From contig VXAI01000449.1 of the NCBI GenBank assembly GCA_013399305.1, positions 276,287-340,286 on the forward strand: DNA of 64,000 nucleotides, in the 5' to 3' direction. The DNA is from Rostratula benghalensis. Lineage: Eukaryota > Chordata > Aves > Charadriiformes > Rostratulidae. Positions 12,901 through 25,994 of the stretch are shown one piece after another. Within the stretch, counting starts at the first letter, position 1, and each line of letters starts with the position of its first letter. The position numbers were made by a program, and so were the translations under genes. Below the pieces are notes generated by a model. It saw only the letters and a list, made by a program, of their open reading frames with translations, was not told the origin of the DNA and made no database searches.

Positions 12901-15900
12901 TAAAATTATCTCCGTCTTGAACCGCATAAGAACTTGGTGCTCTGAGTTTGGAATTTTCGTACTTAAAAGCCTTCCTACAGCATGGCTAGTACCTGCTGCT
13001 GTCATCTCCATGTACAGACACACTTCATCTTCCTGTTCTGTGAGAACCTGAGGAGAAGCAGAGTTGCAATTTGGTTGATCTCTTGAGAAAAAAGATGGGC
13101 ATATTGGGGATTTTCTTTCCTTCTGATCACATTATAAGCATGATTTATACCACTTAGTTTTGAAATGACAGTCTTTTTAAACAGTCTTCCAAATCATGGC
13201 ACCTCTTCTGCTGGCATTCTGTATACAAAGGCATACTTGCTAGGTCTACTGACTGGAAACGTATGAGAAAATATCTTTTCAACTTGTCTTATCTAAACTC
13301 TTTAATTTTTAAATATTATAGCTTTTAAACTGTATTTTTTATTCCCTAAAGTGAATGGCAAAGCTTCAATACAACATTGGTATAAGGATTACGAAAGTCT
13401 TAGCTCTGAAATCTTTTTAGTCTAACCTTAATTTTTTTCTTCCTTTAAATTTGAAGCATATTTAAAATTTTATCCTTAATTATGAAAATCACAATTGTTA
13501 TATCTTCAATTCAAGAGCTTCTTTCACTTAGTAGTAATTACGGCCTGGGGGAATAAGAACTTGCTAGTTTCTTTAAGACTGAAATAGAAAGCAGGGAGTT
13601 TGTAAAATACTCTGTTCTTTCTTGATTAATACTTGACTGTTAGCAGTGGTACCACCCTCTCTTTGGTCCATGAGGCTGCCAGTCCTTGTCACCAAACAAG
13701 TGCTTATTCAACTGAAATGCTCCATAACAATAGTGCTAAAATGCTTCATCCATCATTCATCAGTCCAGGTATTCAGCTGCATACAGTGAGCTTCCCAAGG
13801 AATTTTAAAAACCCGCTGCTGGTAAACATGTATAAAATGTGTAATTCTGCACTTAAATGGAAATGTCAGGTAATGAATCCCACTGTTTAATAAAAAGAAT
13901 CTGTATTATAGATTCCTATGAAAGACTGGGATAATATGAGTGTGGGTAGTTAGCCTAAACCCATTGAAACTTTCTTGCAGTGTGTTACGGGGGCTTTAGG
14001 TTCTGGAAGGGATGCAGGGAGTCACATCTCTGAGTTGATGATACCTGATATCATTAAAGACATGAAAGTGTGCATCTCCACAGATGACTTTTTGATGATA
14101 CTACAGCATTCCTTGAAGAGATTTAAATTCCAAAACTACCATCACTTGAAAGTGGCTTATTATCTCTATCTAGTTCCAATGAAAAGACCCATGGCATAAC
14201 ATATACCTAATCTGATTTGGAGGTTATCTAAAGGACAATATGCTTAGGTTGATGAAAAGTAAAAGTTCAGTGGATACAAACGTTTTTCACTATCAATTTG
14301 TTGCAGAATGTGTCTACCTGCAAGTCTTTGATTACCAGATGAGTAAGTGAGAAGAGCTTAAAAGCATAACTTTTCACAGGGCCAGCAGATCACTAGCTTG
14401 CTGCTCAGTCAGATAGAGAGAGCATGCCTGATTGGGGAAAACAACATTTGCATCTCAAAGGAGGAATAAAATAATCAACATATTTCATTTTTTTGGATAC
14501 ATTTCATAGCTATTTCTTACAGCAATTAAAAATAAACATGTTTGGGATGTGAGAACAAGTGTGGGGGGGAGAGGAATGTGTTAAATCAGCTCAGCTCCTT
14601 GAAAAAACGAAAACGGAGGTTAAGTCTAAAACCTAACAGGCTCCGCTTTCAAACAGGCTTCTCTGACTAAAGAAACATGAGGAAGACAGTAGTCCCCGAG
14701 GAGGTTTTGTCAGGAAAGCATCTAAAGCAAGTCAGCTGGGTACAGGAAGAGAGAGACCTTTAAGATGTATACTGAGTTTGATAGGTTAAGTGTGGTTTCT
14801 CTGTTGTTTCTTTTTCTTGTAGCTCCATGAAACAGTAACGTCTCTTTTGGATGGTGCATAAAGTACTTCTGTTTTCAATTTACTTTTAAGCAAGCTTGTG
14901 TTAAAGTTAACTATAAAGTTTTCCTGGCCAATATCAAACTGTCCACCAAAGCGTGTCGTCTGTGAATCTGGATACTGGAATCTGAATAAATATTCAGCTC
15001 TCATTAATGCTCTTCTCTGCCAGACTTAAAAAGTAATGGTGTGTAGCCCCCTAGAAATTTCATAGGCTATTTAGTGATGTGGTTTTGAGGTGTGGGAGAA
15101 ATGTCATCTAGTGAGCAATTGTAATGAGGATGGGTCTCTGGAAAGCTTAAAGGTACTAATAGTTGCAGTCAGGAAGGTGACATGATGTTCTTCCAGGGTA
15201 TGGTTGGGTAGGAATTTTAATATCCACGCACACCAAAATATGATACAAAAATCTGGGGACCCAGAGCAAGATTTCCCAAGTGGTTTTTGGTTTGTGAACA
15301 GAGTACATTGTAAATAGAGTAGTGTTCTCTGCACACTCTGGTGTTTGGAATGGATGTGTTCCATGAAAACAAATAAGATTCCTTCAGTTTGAAAATGCCA
15401 GAGTATTTACTTGCTAAATAAAATATAAAGAAAGCTGTAAATATGCTTTATTACAACACAGCCTGGTCTTTAGAGGATTTTGAATAGCTGTTGTGCACAG
15501 TGGAAGACAAATTAATCTCTCTGAATCTCTCTCAGCTGAAACATTCTAATGTTAACTAACAGTTTCTAGTGATCAAAGTGATTTAGTTAAATTATTTATT
15601 TGCATATGCATTTAAAAGTTTTTATTGTTGGAGCTCAAGGGAAGAGAAGGGAAGGCAGAAGAAGAAGAAGGTCTTAAGATAATTACCTGAGAATTAAGAG
15701 CAGCTGGCCCTGCCTTGTCCCACTTTCAAAGCGAGATCAGGCATCTCTGGCCGCCTAAGATCTCCTGGTTGCCACATGGTCTTTCCTCTGCCTTCACACA
15801 ATTAGAATTGCAGTCATATCTGCCCTTTCTCCTTTCAACTAAGAATCAAAGCGATCAAGAATAGGTATTTTCATCCACTAAAAAATATGTTGTGTTGTTT

Positions 15901-16107
15901 TCCCCCCCAGTCAAAATGTTTGCTTCTGTTTTCCTGCAAAATCTATTGCAATTCTATGTAGTTTATTGTCTCTTTTCTGTTTTCTCCATATTGATCTCTT
16001 TAATAGGAAAATTTTCTACTTAAAAATCAGAACCAGATTCTGTTTGGCACACAAAAGAAATCAGCAGAAGACTAAGGTTATGACATTGCTTTTGCCCCCC
16101 ACCTTTT
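9948..16107. other. Non-coding stretch with a few GC-richer patches
   Basis: This is mostly AT-rich unique DNA. Two patches stand out by base composition. One is near 11010-11110 (a G/C-rich stretch ending in a G7 run). The other is about 12640-12860, where minus-strand frames of 73 and 93 codons overlap. Neither patch translates to a family I recognise, and neither shows a repeat signature. Around 11630-11710 there is a run of TAAT/ATTA words in very AT-rich context, which is weak evidence for anything. Confidence 0.6.
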
Positions 16108-16420
16108 TTCTTCCCCCCTCCCATCAAATTAATTAGTTCCAATTGCGTATTGCTGCTCTCAGTTTGTAGTTTAGCTGGTGTCAGCTACGTGGTACTGTAT
16201 AGCCCCAGGAAACAAAGTGATTAATGAAAGCTAATTATGGTGCAAATTTGTTTGTATTGGCATATGAAGCCTGAAATCAATACTACATAACAAACAAAGC
16301 AACTAAACTATCAAGTCTTGTACAGCTCAGCTTCAAAATGACAAAGGCAGCAATTTTTGGTTTTTAAAAATATGTTAGCAAGAACGACGGAGGGAGAAAG
16401 TTGCCAGTCCTTAGTATTTT
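16095..16420. promoter_or_regulatory. Candidate conserved enhancer-like block (homeodomain + SOX-type sites)
   Basis: A pyrimidine tract (16095-16122) is followed by a dense set of developmental transcription-factor words. These are TTAATTAG at 16129-16136, AACAAAG at 16211-16217 and 16293-16299, TTAATGA at 16221-16227, CTAATTA at 16231-16237, an octamer-like TGCAAAT at 16241-16247 and ATCAATA (Onecut-type) at 16276-16282. The local base composition is more balanced than the flanks. Such clustering is typical of vertebrate developmental enhancers, but short AT words are common in AT-rich DNA. Conservation cannot be seen from one sequence, so the call is an inference. Confidence 0.35.
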
Positions 16421-17429
16421 GAGTATCATTCCTGTTCCATATTTGGTTCTAATGCCTTCGAACAAAACCTCCAGAAAACCATTTAGAAAGGTCAAGGCAA
16501 ATCACTTTTTGCTTTATCACCTTTACATCTCTGGAGGCACTAATTCTTAGAAATTGTTGGAGGAATGTTCTATTGTGGCTTTCAAAAATGATGAAATAAA
16601 TGTAAACAGAATACTATTCTGCATATTCTCAGAAAGATGAAGCATCAATCTGTATGCTTTGGCAGTCTTTCCTTTGCTTTTGTTGTCTTCAGGACTGCAC
16701 TGTAAATTATTGTCTTGCCATACCTATATAATAAAAACATATGAAAAAGGGTCTGAAACAGTAATTAAGCTATCTGGGATTTTTTTTTTTCTCTTGTATA
16801 ATAAAAGTTATTTATCAAAAGGTTAATGCAACTTCATTTTTTCCCCTCAAGTAATTCCTTACAAAGAATAATCCTCAAAGAAATCTAGAAAATTGTTAGC
16901 CACATATGTATCATGTTTTTATCTAGACTGCAGCCTGTATGCTCATATTTCCACACAGAGATATATATATGTGTATAGGATTCTCCAGTAAGAAGCTTGA
17001 GAACATAGTGCCTTTATATGATTATTTATTTGACTTGATATATTTCTAACAAAACCACACAATGTACTCTGTGTTCTGTAACATAGCAATGTGGTAAAAC
17101 CAGATAAACTTATTTTGGAGTGTGAGTTATAAATATCCTTTATGACTGAAAAGACAACTTTACTAAGAAGTATAACTGGTTAATTACATTGCTTCAGATC
17201 TGCTTTATGCTCTTATCATATATGAACAAGACCTTTCTAGATTGCTCATGAATGAAAATGTATTAAAATGCTAATAGTTGCAGTTACTTTTTATGGAAGA
17301 ATCAGTAAGTGAAGCATTCTAAGATTAGTTTCAAGTCTATCTTGTACTATCATATTCTGCAGACAGGATGTCGTTCTATGAAAAATAGACCAATTGAGTC
17401 ATTTGCACATTGTTATGATTTTTAAGGCA

Positions 17430-17500
17430 GAAGAGGTTTGGCCTAACTGTACTCCTATGGAATCTGGCCATTTTCAGTGGTTCTGTGTTTCTATGATTTT
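17430..17500 (+). mobile_element. Diverged CR1 3'-terminal remnant with octamer tail
   Basis: A GGCCATTTT-like lead-in is followed by three octamers in register: TTCAGTGG (17473-17480), TTCTGTGT (17481-17488) and TTCTATGA (17489-17496). This is the avian CR1 3' signature, in plus orientation. The upstream body is too eroded to follow. A T19 run follows shortly after (17520-17538). Confidence 0.55.
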
Positions 17501-17519
17501 ATTTTTCAGTTGGTTTGGG

Positions 17520-17538
17520 TTTTTTTTTTTTTTTTTTT
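17520..17538. repeat. T19 homopolymer
   Basis: There are nineteen consecutive T, about 20 bases downstream of the CR1-like octamers. CR1 elements do not end in poly(A) or poly(T), so the run is probably independent of that remnant. Confidence 0.9.
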
Positions 17539-18859
17539 GTGTGCAGCCTAAAGAAAAAAAATAAAGCATTAAAGTAAATGACACTGATAAAATACAGAGA
17601 TTACAAATCTTTGGAAGGCTTGCAAAAGTCTCTCTTTGCATATCTGTAAATTGATCTCATTTCTGGCCTGATTGACAGCTTTTTTTCTGGTTTTGATTTT
17701 GCACTGCTTTTTTGATGTTGTCAATTATTTGTATGGTCTAGATGAAGATTTTTAAAACACATTTTCATTACTACTAAACTCTCAACAAAGGATTAGAGTC
17801 AAGGTCCCCATAGCACACAGGTTAGTATATCGGTTCGTGAGGTTATGTTACTTTTCACAATAAAATTTAATAGGAGATAAATTGTATTTTTGTAGTCATT
17901 ATCTATTTCAGTGACATTTTTTCTTCCAGTTTTTGTGTTGAATTGTGCTTGCATCCATAAACACTTGGAAATTGAATCCTCACACCTAGTATGGTTTGAT
18001 GTGTATATCTGATTGTACATACAGATTCATCTTCAGCACAGCGTAAAAATCCTAGAAGAAAAGACAAAGGAAAAAACCTACCACTCTTTTTGCACCTCTA
18101 GATATTAAATTTTATATAGCATTACCTGTTTCCTGTGTTTCATTCAGACTTCAGATTCTTTCTTCTGTGTAAATAATTATACTGCTATGCTTTTCTTTTC
18201 TACCTTGGATATATTAATTTCATATCTTAATGTCAGATATACTTAACATTTTCATTTTTTCAAGCAGTCTTCTGTTTGATTTTTTTTTTTCAGTATTTTG
18301 GTTTTTACATGTTCTCATTTTCCTGCCTGCCTGTTGAGTCTGGACAGTGTATATGAGACAGATTGTTTCTCTCCTTTTTGCCAAGTTCTAAATATTTTCT
18401 ATTTGAATAGCAGCATAATGATAACTATAGCAATTCTCTAATTCAAGTCATCTGCAAAAGTAATATCTCCTTGGAAATGTGTTAACCTGATCTGGTGGAA
18501 GTAAAGGAATGTGTTTTGTTGTTTTTTTTTTTTATTTTCAAAAAGACTCAATTGAAAGAAGATAATATCTACTGTCTGCATATTTAAGCTTTTATTTAAA
18601 TAGCACTCCTGAACCTTGAAGTTTTAAGGGGGGGGAGGGGGATTCAGAATGTAAATTGTTAAAATAGAAAGAATGGGGGTTCTGATTCCTTTAACGACAA
18701 TTTCAAGGGGTATGCAAGCAAGTCCTGAAGGGAGATCCGCCCCATCTGATGACCCACTAGTGTAAGAAGATTTTAGTTAGTATGAAGATTATTGAGACTA
18801 CCATGCTATAAATCAATAATTTGTCTCTAGGCCTTGTCTATGTGAGTGCACCTGCCATC
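17539..18859. other. AT-rich non-coding stretch
   Basis: No gene or recognisable transposon is visible. A G8-A-G5 run lies at 18628-18641, and several T runs are present (near 18281 and 18520). The short frames are not protein-like. Confidence 0.65.
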
Positions 18860-19290
18860 TTTTTACAAACATTTGTAATTATGCTGAGTTTGTCAGTTAC
18901 CAGCACTGATAAACAAAATCAAGATTGCAGTTACAGTAAATATATACTCTTGCTTATTAGTAAACCCCTGTAATTACATATCTAAAAGGCTATGGTAAGT
19001 TGTTCTCTTTGTAATATTGAAGTGCATGGCAGATGATAATGATTTTCCTAAGGGCTCGCAGTTGTATCTTGGAAATGGACTGTTAAAAGGGCCCTCTTTT
19101 TATTGTGTCAAATCTAACTTACCTTGAAAAATTACTCTGGGATACCAACGTCATCATGCAGTCTAATGCTGCGTTTAATTACTGATCTCTAATAAAGATA
19201 ATGTGTCAGATTACATTCTATCAGATTAGTTTAAAAATGAGCTTCAAACTAAAATTTAAGGGACTAAGTCAGGGACTGGCAGAAAGGGTC
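18860..19290. promoter_or_regulatory. Candidate conserved enhancer-like block
   Basis: This 430-base block lacks simple repeats and has well-spaced homeodomain words: TAATTA at 18876-18881 and 18971-18976, and TTTAATTA at 19174-19181. TTATTAG, AGATTACA/AGATTAG-type words and GATAAAC/GATAATG motifs lie between them. Complex, low-repeat AT-moderate sequence of this kind is what conserved non-coding elements near developmental genes look like. The evidence is motif content only, with no comparative data. A simple unique spacer remains possible. Confidence 0.35.
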
Positions 19291-20013
19291 TGGCTGTATT
19301 AAAGCGTTGACAGCAGGCAGAGAAATCTGAACTGACTTGCAGCAATCAAGGTGTTGTCTGTCAGGACAGGACTGTTCTCCTGCCCTTTTGAGTTCTCATC
19401 AAGTTTTCCATGCGTACAGACTTCAGAATAGAAGGATGATGTATTTGGGGATCATTTTCTTATTCTGTGTTTGTGACCCATTTCTTGCAGTGCTTTCTCC
19501 TTACCTCACAAAAACGCATCTATGTTCAGCAGAACATGCATCTGCTTTTTCTTTTCATCTGGCTTTCTTCCTTGCCTTTCTTTCTGTGTGCAATTAATTC
19601 CATATCTATATATTATGTATTTGATCTAGATGTACATATTCATTCCACTGAATTGAACCTCTGAAGGTGATATCTATAAATTATTCAAAATTCCAGTCAT
19701 AAATTTTAATTTGATTCTGAACAACATACTAATCTAGGGAGATAGTAAGTAACCTTTGCAATATATGTTGATATATAAATAGTGGCATTAATGCGTCTGA
19801 ACATTTTGATAAGAGTTTCCTAGTATTGTACCTTCTCCATCTCTCAGTTCTAAAAGCCGTTGTTAGCATATGTAATTTTCTTACTGAATTCTCAGAGCCT
19901 GATCCCCTGTAGAGCTGCTCTATAGCTTAAACTGTTTTCCATTTGTTTTGCTCACATAAAATGTAGGATTGAGTGTGGTGAGCTTAGGAAGCTCATTTTG
20001 CCAGTTACCATCA
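19291..20013. other. Non-coding stretch, no gene seen
   Basis: Two overlapping plus-strand frames (19337-19597 and 19467-19664) are rich in F, L and S from pyrimidine-rich DNA and resemble no family I know. No RNA gene or repeat is seen. Confidence 0.6.
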
Positions 20014-20200
20014 GAGAATCATGGAATGACCTAGGCCATGCAGGATCTCTGAATGTCTTCATGTCCAAACGCCAATCAAAGCTTTGCAAACTTTGGTGTT
20101 GTGTTAGGGTACTCGTGGACTATTACAGATGTCTTTAAATACTTCTGAAAATGGTCATTCCAGAAACTCTGGGAAATTTATTCCAAACTGGATTTGTGGA
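20014..20200 (-). mobile_element. Old CR1 LINE 3' fragment
   Basis: The stretch opens with AGAATCATGGAATG, the reverse strand of a CR1 octamer tail. It continues with diverged CR1 3'-untranslated and ORF2 C-terminal sequence. The segment around 20133-20200 matches the pattern of 'gaatacctccagggatgg ... ccaggaactctgggcaa ... ttcca' in CR1, with many substitutions. The orientation is minus. No frame remains open, so this is an ancient, inactive copy. The 5' boundary (high-coordinate side) is uncertain by tens of bases. Confidence 0.7.
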
Positions 20201-23200
20201 TGTTACAGTGTCAAAACCAAGGAAAAATGGGTTTGAATTATAATGATTAACACATCATAGTTGTCCTGTAACTTCAAGAGGAGATGTTAATTAGCATAAG
20301 AATGAGATCCTCCATGTAACATCATAACATTAAATAAATAAATCTTGTCTCTCGTTTTACCATTTGAAATTCAGTATTAATTATTATTACTTTGTAATCA
20401 AATTGGAGTTAATCATTTAAGAGTAACAGCCCTCACAGGTACCCAGCAGCAGAGAGCCAAGTACTTTGTCTTTTAGTCGTAAGTATGAAACAGTTTCCTT
20501 TGTTTTAAAAACCATAGAAAACTTTCTTGTGAGTTGTTGTGAACTTTAAAAAAATAGGTTTGGTATATGTAGAACAATTTAGTATAAAGGGATTAAATAA
20601 CTACATAAAACAGTCAGTGGCAGGAAGAAGAGATAACTTGAAGGGTTTATAATTTGAATATTTCCTAAAGTAATTGGTGACTATGATAAAGCAGATTGAA
20701 TAGCACTGCACTATACCTGCCAGGAAGTATGTAACAAACTGCTTCAATTGCTAATGCACTGATATTAACAGTGTGAGCCATGACAATTGTTCTACCAATA
20801 ATTACTGAGACATGGTAAAAAGTAGTGTACATTGCTTGATAGAGCCAGACAAATGGAGGCCCAATAATTGTCTGCTGCATCAAACTGTAAAATGTAATGA
20901 CTTCTGAAGGTTGAAGTTTATGAGAGCAGTTCATTATGTGTTCCAAACAATGCTTTATTTTGCTATTGTTTCTTCATTATGTGGATAGGAAGCACTGTAG
21001 CAGAAATTGGGCTCAAGGGAAACAATGTCTACCAGTAGTTTAACCTTGTGACATTCCACTAAAAAGCACAGGTTCTTCTGAAATACATAATACATGAACT
21101 TCCCTGATTGTTTATCATTGATCAGTACTCAAGTAAATTGAGTTACTATCTTATTAGCATAAACAGCAAGGCTTTAGTGATCCTCTTCACCCTCCCATGG
21201 TATATCAAGTGGCTTAGGGATTTCTACTTCTTTAAAACTGAAAGTCAATTTAAAAAACCTAGAGCTAGGAAGCTCTTTAACAAAGGCAGAACAGTATTTT
21301 GAAGCAGTGTCCTTCTGAGAGCAGATGCATCCATTTTAACTTCAATATTCAGGTTCCAGTATGGATTAGTTCTCAGACTTCTTGTCTTCTGTTGTCAGGT
21401 CTATCTGTCATTAGGTTTTCCTCTCTCTCCATAAGTGTATGTATCCATTATATAGAATTGTCTATATACAATATATATTGCAGATTTCTGTTGTAACATA
21501 ATTAGGCTGCGTTTCAATGGCAGAGTTGGTACAACTTCTCCCCTTTAAGTAGATGGCAAAGCAGAAAGTTAAAAATATATGCCTTCCACAGAGAACAGTG
21601 AAAACATTTTTTTGGAAGCGTGTTGTCCTTTTCTTTCTAAAAACATGTGCACGCAGAGGTGATATCTTTAAAAAGGTACAATGTTTTCTGTTTGCAATTT
21701 TAACTTTTCATCTTTCCTTCCTTTCGCCTTTCCAGTTGCAGAAGGCAAACTGGCCAAAATGGGTGGCATGTTTCTCGTATAAAGTAGAATGATTGAGGCT
21801 ACTTTTATCTTCAGCTGTACATAATTATAATTGTCAGCATTTATTTTTAACTCTCAGAAAAAGGCCAGGATAAAATATTATGTTGAATCAAGGGAACATG
21901 CAAGATTAAGGCTAACCATGTATTAAGAGCATTTCAACTCTGAGGGAGGCATTTCTGCCTAAATTAAAGTTTGATGTTGTGGGAACTAACTTTGATTTTA
22001 TAATGTTCTGAGCCAGTCGTCCGGATTATCAAAGGTAGTCTCCCTATAAAACAGGCAGAAAACATCAAAAAGAACCTTTTCCAAGACTAACTCTTAGAGC
22101 CTTAATTGTTCAGCACCTCTGGCAGCTTTGAGTCCCCTTTTACGTGTCAAACGCAGCCTCAGCTGTTTCAGGTGGTGCTTGGATACCTCGATTCGCAGGA
22201 GCACGGGAACCATAGGGGTCCTGCCAGGCAGCAACCCCCAGCTTTGGCATCTGCTCCTTTATCTGCACGCTGATAATGCTGAAGCTCATTTTTGATAAAA
22301 TTAGCAAGATCTCATAGATAAGTGGAACTGTGTTACAGGTATATGCTATCATTTGTGCATAATTTGGATTTAAATTTTTGCATGAAAACCTATTGCAAGA
22401 ATTTAAAAGGCATTAAACAAGTATACCTATATGACAGAAGATGTTACGTGGTGTCAGCTCAGGGTGTTGGGTATCATAATCGTTGTTTGCTTATCATTTT
22501 GATCCTTTGCTCATTCAGTTGCTAAGCATCTTTTGGTTCTTTAATTTCTTCATGCACAGGCAGTCCCGAAATGGGAAAACCGGTGGTGAGATACAGATTT
22601 CTGGATGCATAAACTCAGTTCTGTGATATGAGCTGCTATCTGTAATTCTTTTCTGGGCTTTCTGAAGTTCATTTAGAGTACATGTAACTTCAAGCTGCCT
22701 GACATGAAAATATTCCATCCGTGAGTTCCATTTGTTTTGTTTCAGGCAAGCACTTCTATTTTTCACTAGCCAGCATCATGTATTGTAATATGATGTGGTT
22801 CAGACTTTTCCCTAATGTTTATTGCTCTCAATATACCAGAGTACTTGTGACACAAGATAAAAGCCCTAGTTAATGTAATTCAGTCATTTTGACTTGGGGT
22901 GCATTTCAGCTCTACAAATACAATTTGTTTCTATACTTTTCTTGCTTGATTTGTAAAGAAACTAACTCAGAGAAATTTTACTCTGGCAGATGTCACTTAG
23001 CTTAAGTTTGTCTTCTGCATTCTTGTCACACTGCTTAATTAAATGTGGATAAATTTGTTGATAACACACATGGGAAATCTAGATAGAATTTAAAAACAAT
23101 TGCAAAAACCTTTTCTGTACAGATTCCTTTTTTTTTTTTTTTTGGACAAACCAAAACTGTGCGTTGTGTGCAAATTTCATCTTTCTCAGTTTATGTGTTT

Positions 23201-25511
23201 ATATATATGTATTTATATAACCATTTATTTAGATGTTAGTTTCATAACTGGTATGTAATTAGATGGCCACAACAAAAATACATTTTGTTTCCTGTGAAAT
23301 AGATCGATTGCAGGATTTTTTTTTTTATTTTTTTTTTTTCTGTCTGGAAGTGCAAATAGATAGTCAAATGAAGAAGAGTCAAACACCTATGGTATTTCCA
23401 CTCCATAGAGTAAACAGCTTCTTCACTACAGGCTAATTTCAACAGGCTTAGTATGAAAACGCTTTGGAGCAGCAGCCACTTAGCAAGGGGAAGTTACTGA
23501 TTTCATTATGTCTGTGTAAGTCCTATGAGATTTATAGATGACTTCTGTCAGATGAGTCAGAAAATAAAATGGGTTACTTGGAATGTGCTAATAACAGACC
23601 TGTATGCCAATATTCTCCTCATCTGTACAAAGGAAATAATCAACCTCATTAACATTTATCAGAGCTACTGATGCTTATGCAATGTGTACATGGCTTTTCC
23701 TAGGAAAAGCTGAGAAATGCTGTCAAATGTTCATTGATTAGAAGACTCAAAAGAACTTGCTGGAGAATCATGTGGTTTTTATTTATTCACCTGAGATCTC
23801 GGGTAGACTATTCTGTAAAACGTTTTTTGGGAATGCTAGTATCTTATCATAGAAACTTTTGCTTTACCTAAGTACTGTGAAAGAGTAAATTATGTGAACT
23901 GTCTGTCAGAGTATATCAGAATAAAATTATTCTTAGTACTTGCATTTGAAAAGAATTCTAAAACTGCAAGTGTTTTAAAATACGATTTTTAAATAACTCA
24001 TCATTAAACTAATTTCAGGTCCAATTCTGTTTTCTGAAGGTGGATTGAAACTCTTTGCTTTTGAGGATTCTTAGTTTTCTTTTCATCCATCAGTTTAGAA
24101 TATAACTTTTTAAAATATTAAACTAAATCAAGAACATATGCTTTTAAAAGGAAAGTCAAAATGTATATAATTCATATGGGCCACAAGCTCCTTCCTATTG
24201 GAATTGCTACTGACAGTGTTTCGGTCCCCTCTTCAGTAGATTTTGAGGTCTGATGTCACAGTATCTTTAAAAGTGGCCATAGAAACATTTTGTATCTTGA
24301 CTTTAAAAGAATTTATCAAAAATGCTTGATATTGGAATTGATCCTTTTTCTCAAAGTCACATAATGCGTTTTAACTTTTTTAACTGCCTTAGGCAAGATT
24401 TTTTTTAAAAAAATTAAATTATTACTAACCTGTGGGGGTTGAGTGTTAGCTTTTGCTTTTTGTTTCTTTGACCATACACGTGGAAGTAGCTCAACAGAGC
24501 CTTTTGCTTGGTAGCCATCAACATCATATCTTAAAAAAGTATATAAAATAATCCCTTCCAGTTGTCCAAAGTGGTTTCTCAAGAAAGCACTACTTGCTTT
24601 CTGAAGACTGTGGTCATACTCCCATTATGCTTTAAAGAGGATCAGAGGGGCATTTTTCCAAAAAGCTAGTGTGTGGACAGAGCTCAGTCTGTAGATCCAT
24701 CATAGCTTCTTGAACAGCCTCTATGACATCCAGATTAATTCTACAGCAGGGCAGTAATACGCAACTGAAATCTAAACCATGAGTTCCCATTTATGCTTGA
24801 CATGAAGTTGCTCCGTAATCTGTGCTGAGGGGTAATATAATCAAAATACTCACATCAGATAACTGGGTAGAGGCAGCCACTTACCCTTTGGCATGTATAG
24901 AGTTGAAGAGGCAAATTGCCTGACTTACAGTGTAACTACTGCTGTTAATATTTATAGAAGGATAATGTACACTGGTATAGTATGAGACCAAAGTGCAGGA
25001 GAGCTGGGGTGTATGAGCTGTCATTGGCCACGCTTAAATCTCATTCTGGAAGTAAGGGATAGGAAGAAGGAATAGATCACCAAATTCATCCTTGCAAAAC
25101 AGTCTACCAAAATCTAATAAGCTCAACCATTCAGCTAATTTGATAGAAGATTTCAAATAATCAAACTATATCAAAATCACGCATTTTAAAAAGGAATCAA
25201 ATCAAATTATTCTCATTATAGCCATATAGATATACATTTGCATGCATCTGTGTACGTCAGCTGTATACATCTAGATGTATAATCACAGCTGATAGGAACA
25301 CTGGCTCTAATAACCCTCAAAGAAAAATACAGAAGTTTGAGGCCTAATTAGCAGTAACGTGAACAGAAGATTGATTGGAAGATAGATGTTAAGAGGAAAT
25401 TGCTCATACCAAAGAAGAAGAAACTAGAGCAATGCTTGCTGCCTTAGCCTTTGTTACGGGAATTGTGAGTGGTTCTTGCCAGTAAAAAGGCAATAGCTTA
25501 ATTCTTTTAAA
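20201..25511. other. AT-rich non-coding stretch with simple repeats
   Basis: Visible structures are a GC-richer patch at about 22140-22270, T16 at 23128-23143, an interrupted T tract (T11-A-T12) at 23316-23339, and an 18-base perfect palindrome at 23693-23710. I see no coding exon, RNA gene or transposon. Frames of 65-93 codons occur on both strands, as expected by chance at this composition. Confidence 0.65.
23693..23710. repeat. 18-base perfect palindrome
   Basis: GCTTTTCCTAGGAAAAGC equals its own reverse complement, with the centre at CCTAGG. Its half is a TTTTCC (NFAT/Rel-like) word. About one perfect 18-base palindrome per few hundred kilobases is expected by chance, so it is only mildly notable. 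Confidence 0.85.
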
Positions 25512-25994
25512 ATGAGTATAACTGAATTTTCCAAAGAGTTTATTTGTCTTGCTAGACATACACCATATAAAAGTTTATGGAAACATAATCAAAATCTGAA
25601 TCTAAGATATTTATATTTTCATGACATACAACGTAATGTAATTTGCCACTGTGATTATGAGCTAAAGGACAGTAATAAGTCTCTGATTTACCACCTGTCT
25701 CAAGAAGCTATTGCTGATATTGTAAAGAAGATATTTGGCTGTTACATGTCACCCGATAACAGTGACCCTATTAGGTGTTTAAATATGACTTCTACAAGTT
25801 GTCATTTCTTACATCCTAACATTGAAGGAAGGGTTATCCTTAGCTATTTGCTATTTATCTCCAAAAAAGAATTATCAATATCCCTTAGCCATTTCAAAAT
25901 ATTCAAGATGGATCCATGTTTTCCTCTTCCATATTTGCCTTGTTCATCTGCCAAATTGTGTCTTTCTGTCTTTCAGATAAAAAAAAAAAAGTAG
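25512..25994 (+). other. 160-codon open frame, probably not a gene
   Basis: This is the longest open frame in the window not explained by a repeat. It begins with ATG and ends in an A12 run coding for lysines. The translation is rich in I, L, S, K, Y and C, as AT-rich DNA gives. I see no signal peptide, domain or repeat, and no family I know. From a rough stop-codon frequency of about 6-7% per codon, a frame this long has an expected count somewhat below one in 64 kb, so chance is plausible though not certain. No promoter, splice partner or strong start context was found. If real it could be a terminal exon or an old pseudogene. Confidence 0.15.

Noticed and set aside
12639..13023. Overlapping minus-strand frames in a GC-richer patch as an old pseudogene
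   Set aside because: No protein family was recognised, and the openness follows from the lower AT content.
18628..18641. G8-A-G5 run as a G-quadruplex
   Set aside because: There are not four separate G3 tracts with loops; it is better called a simple repeat.
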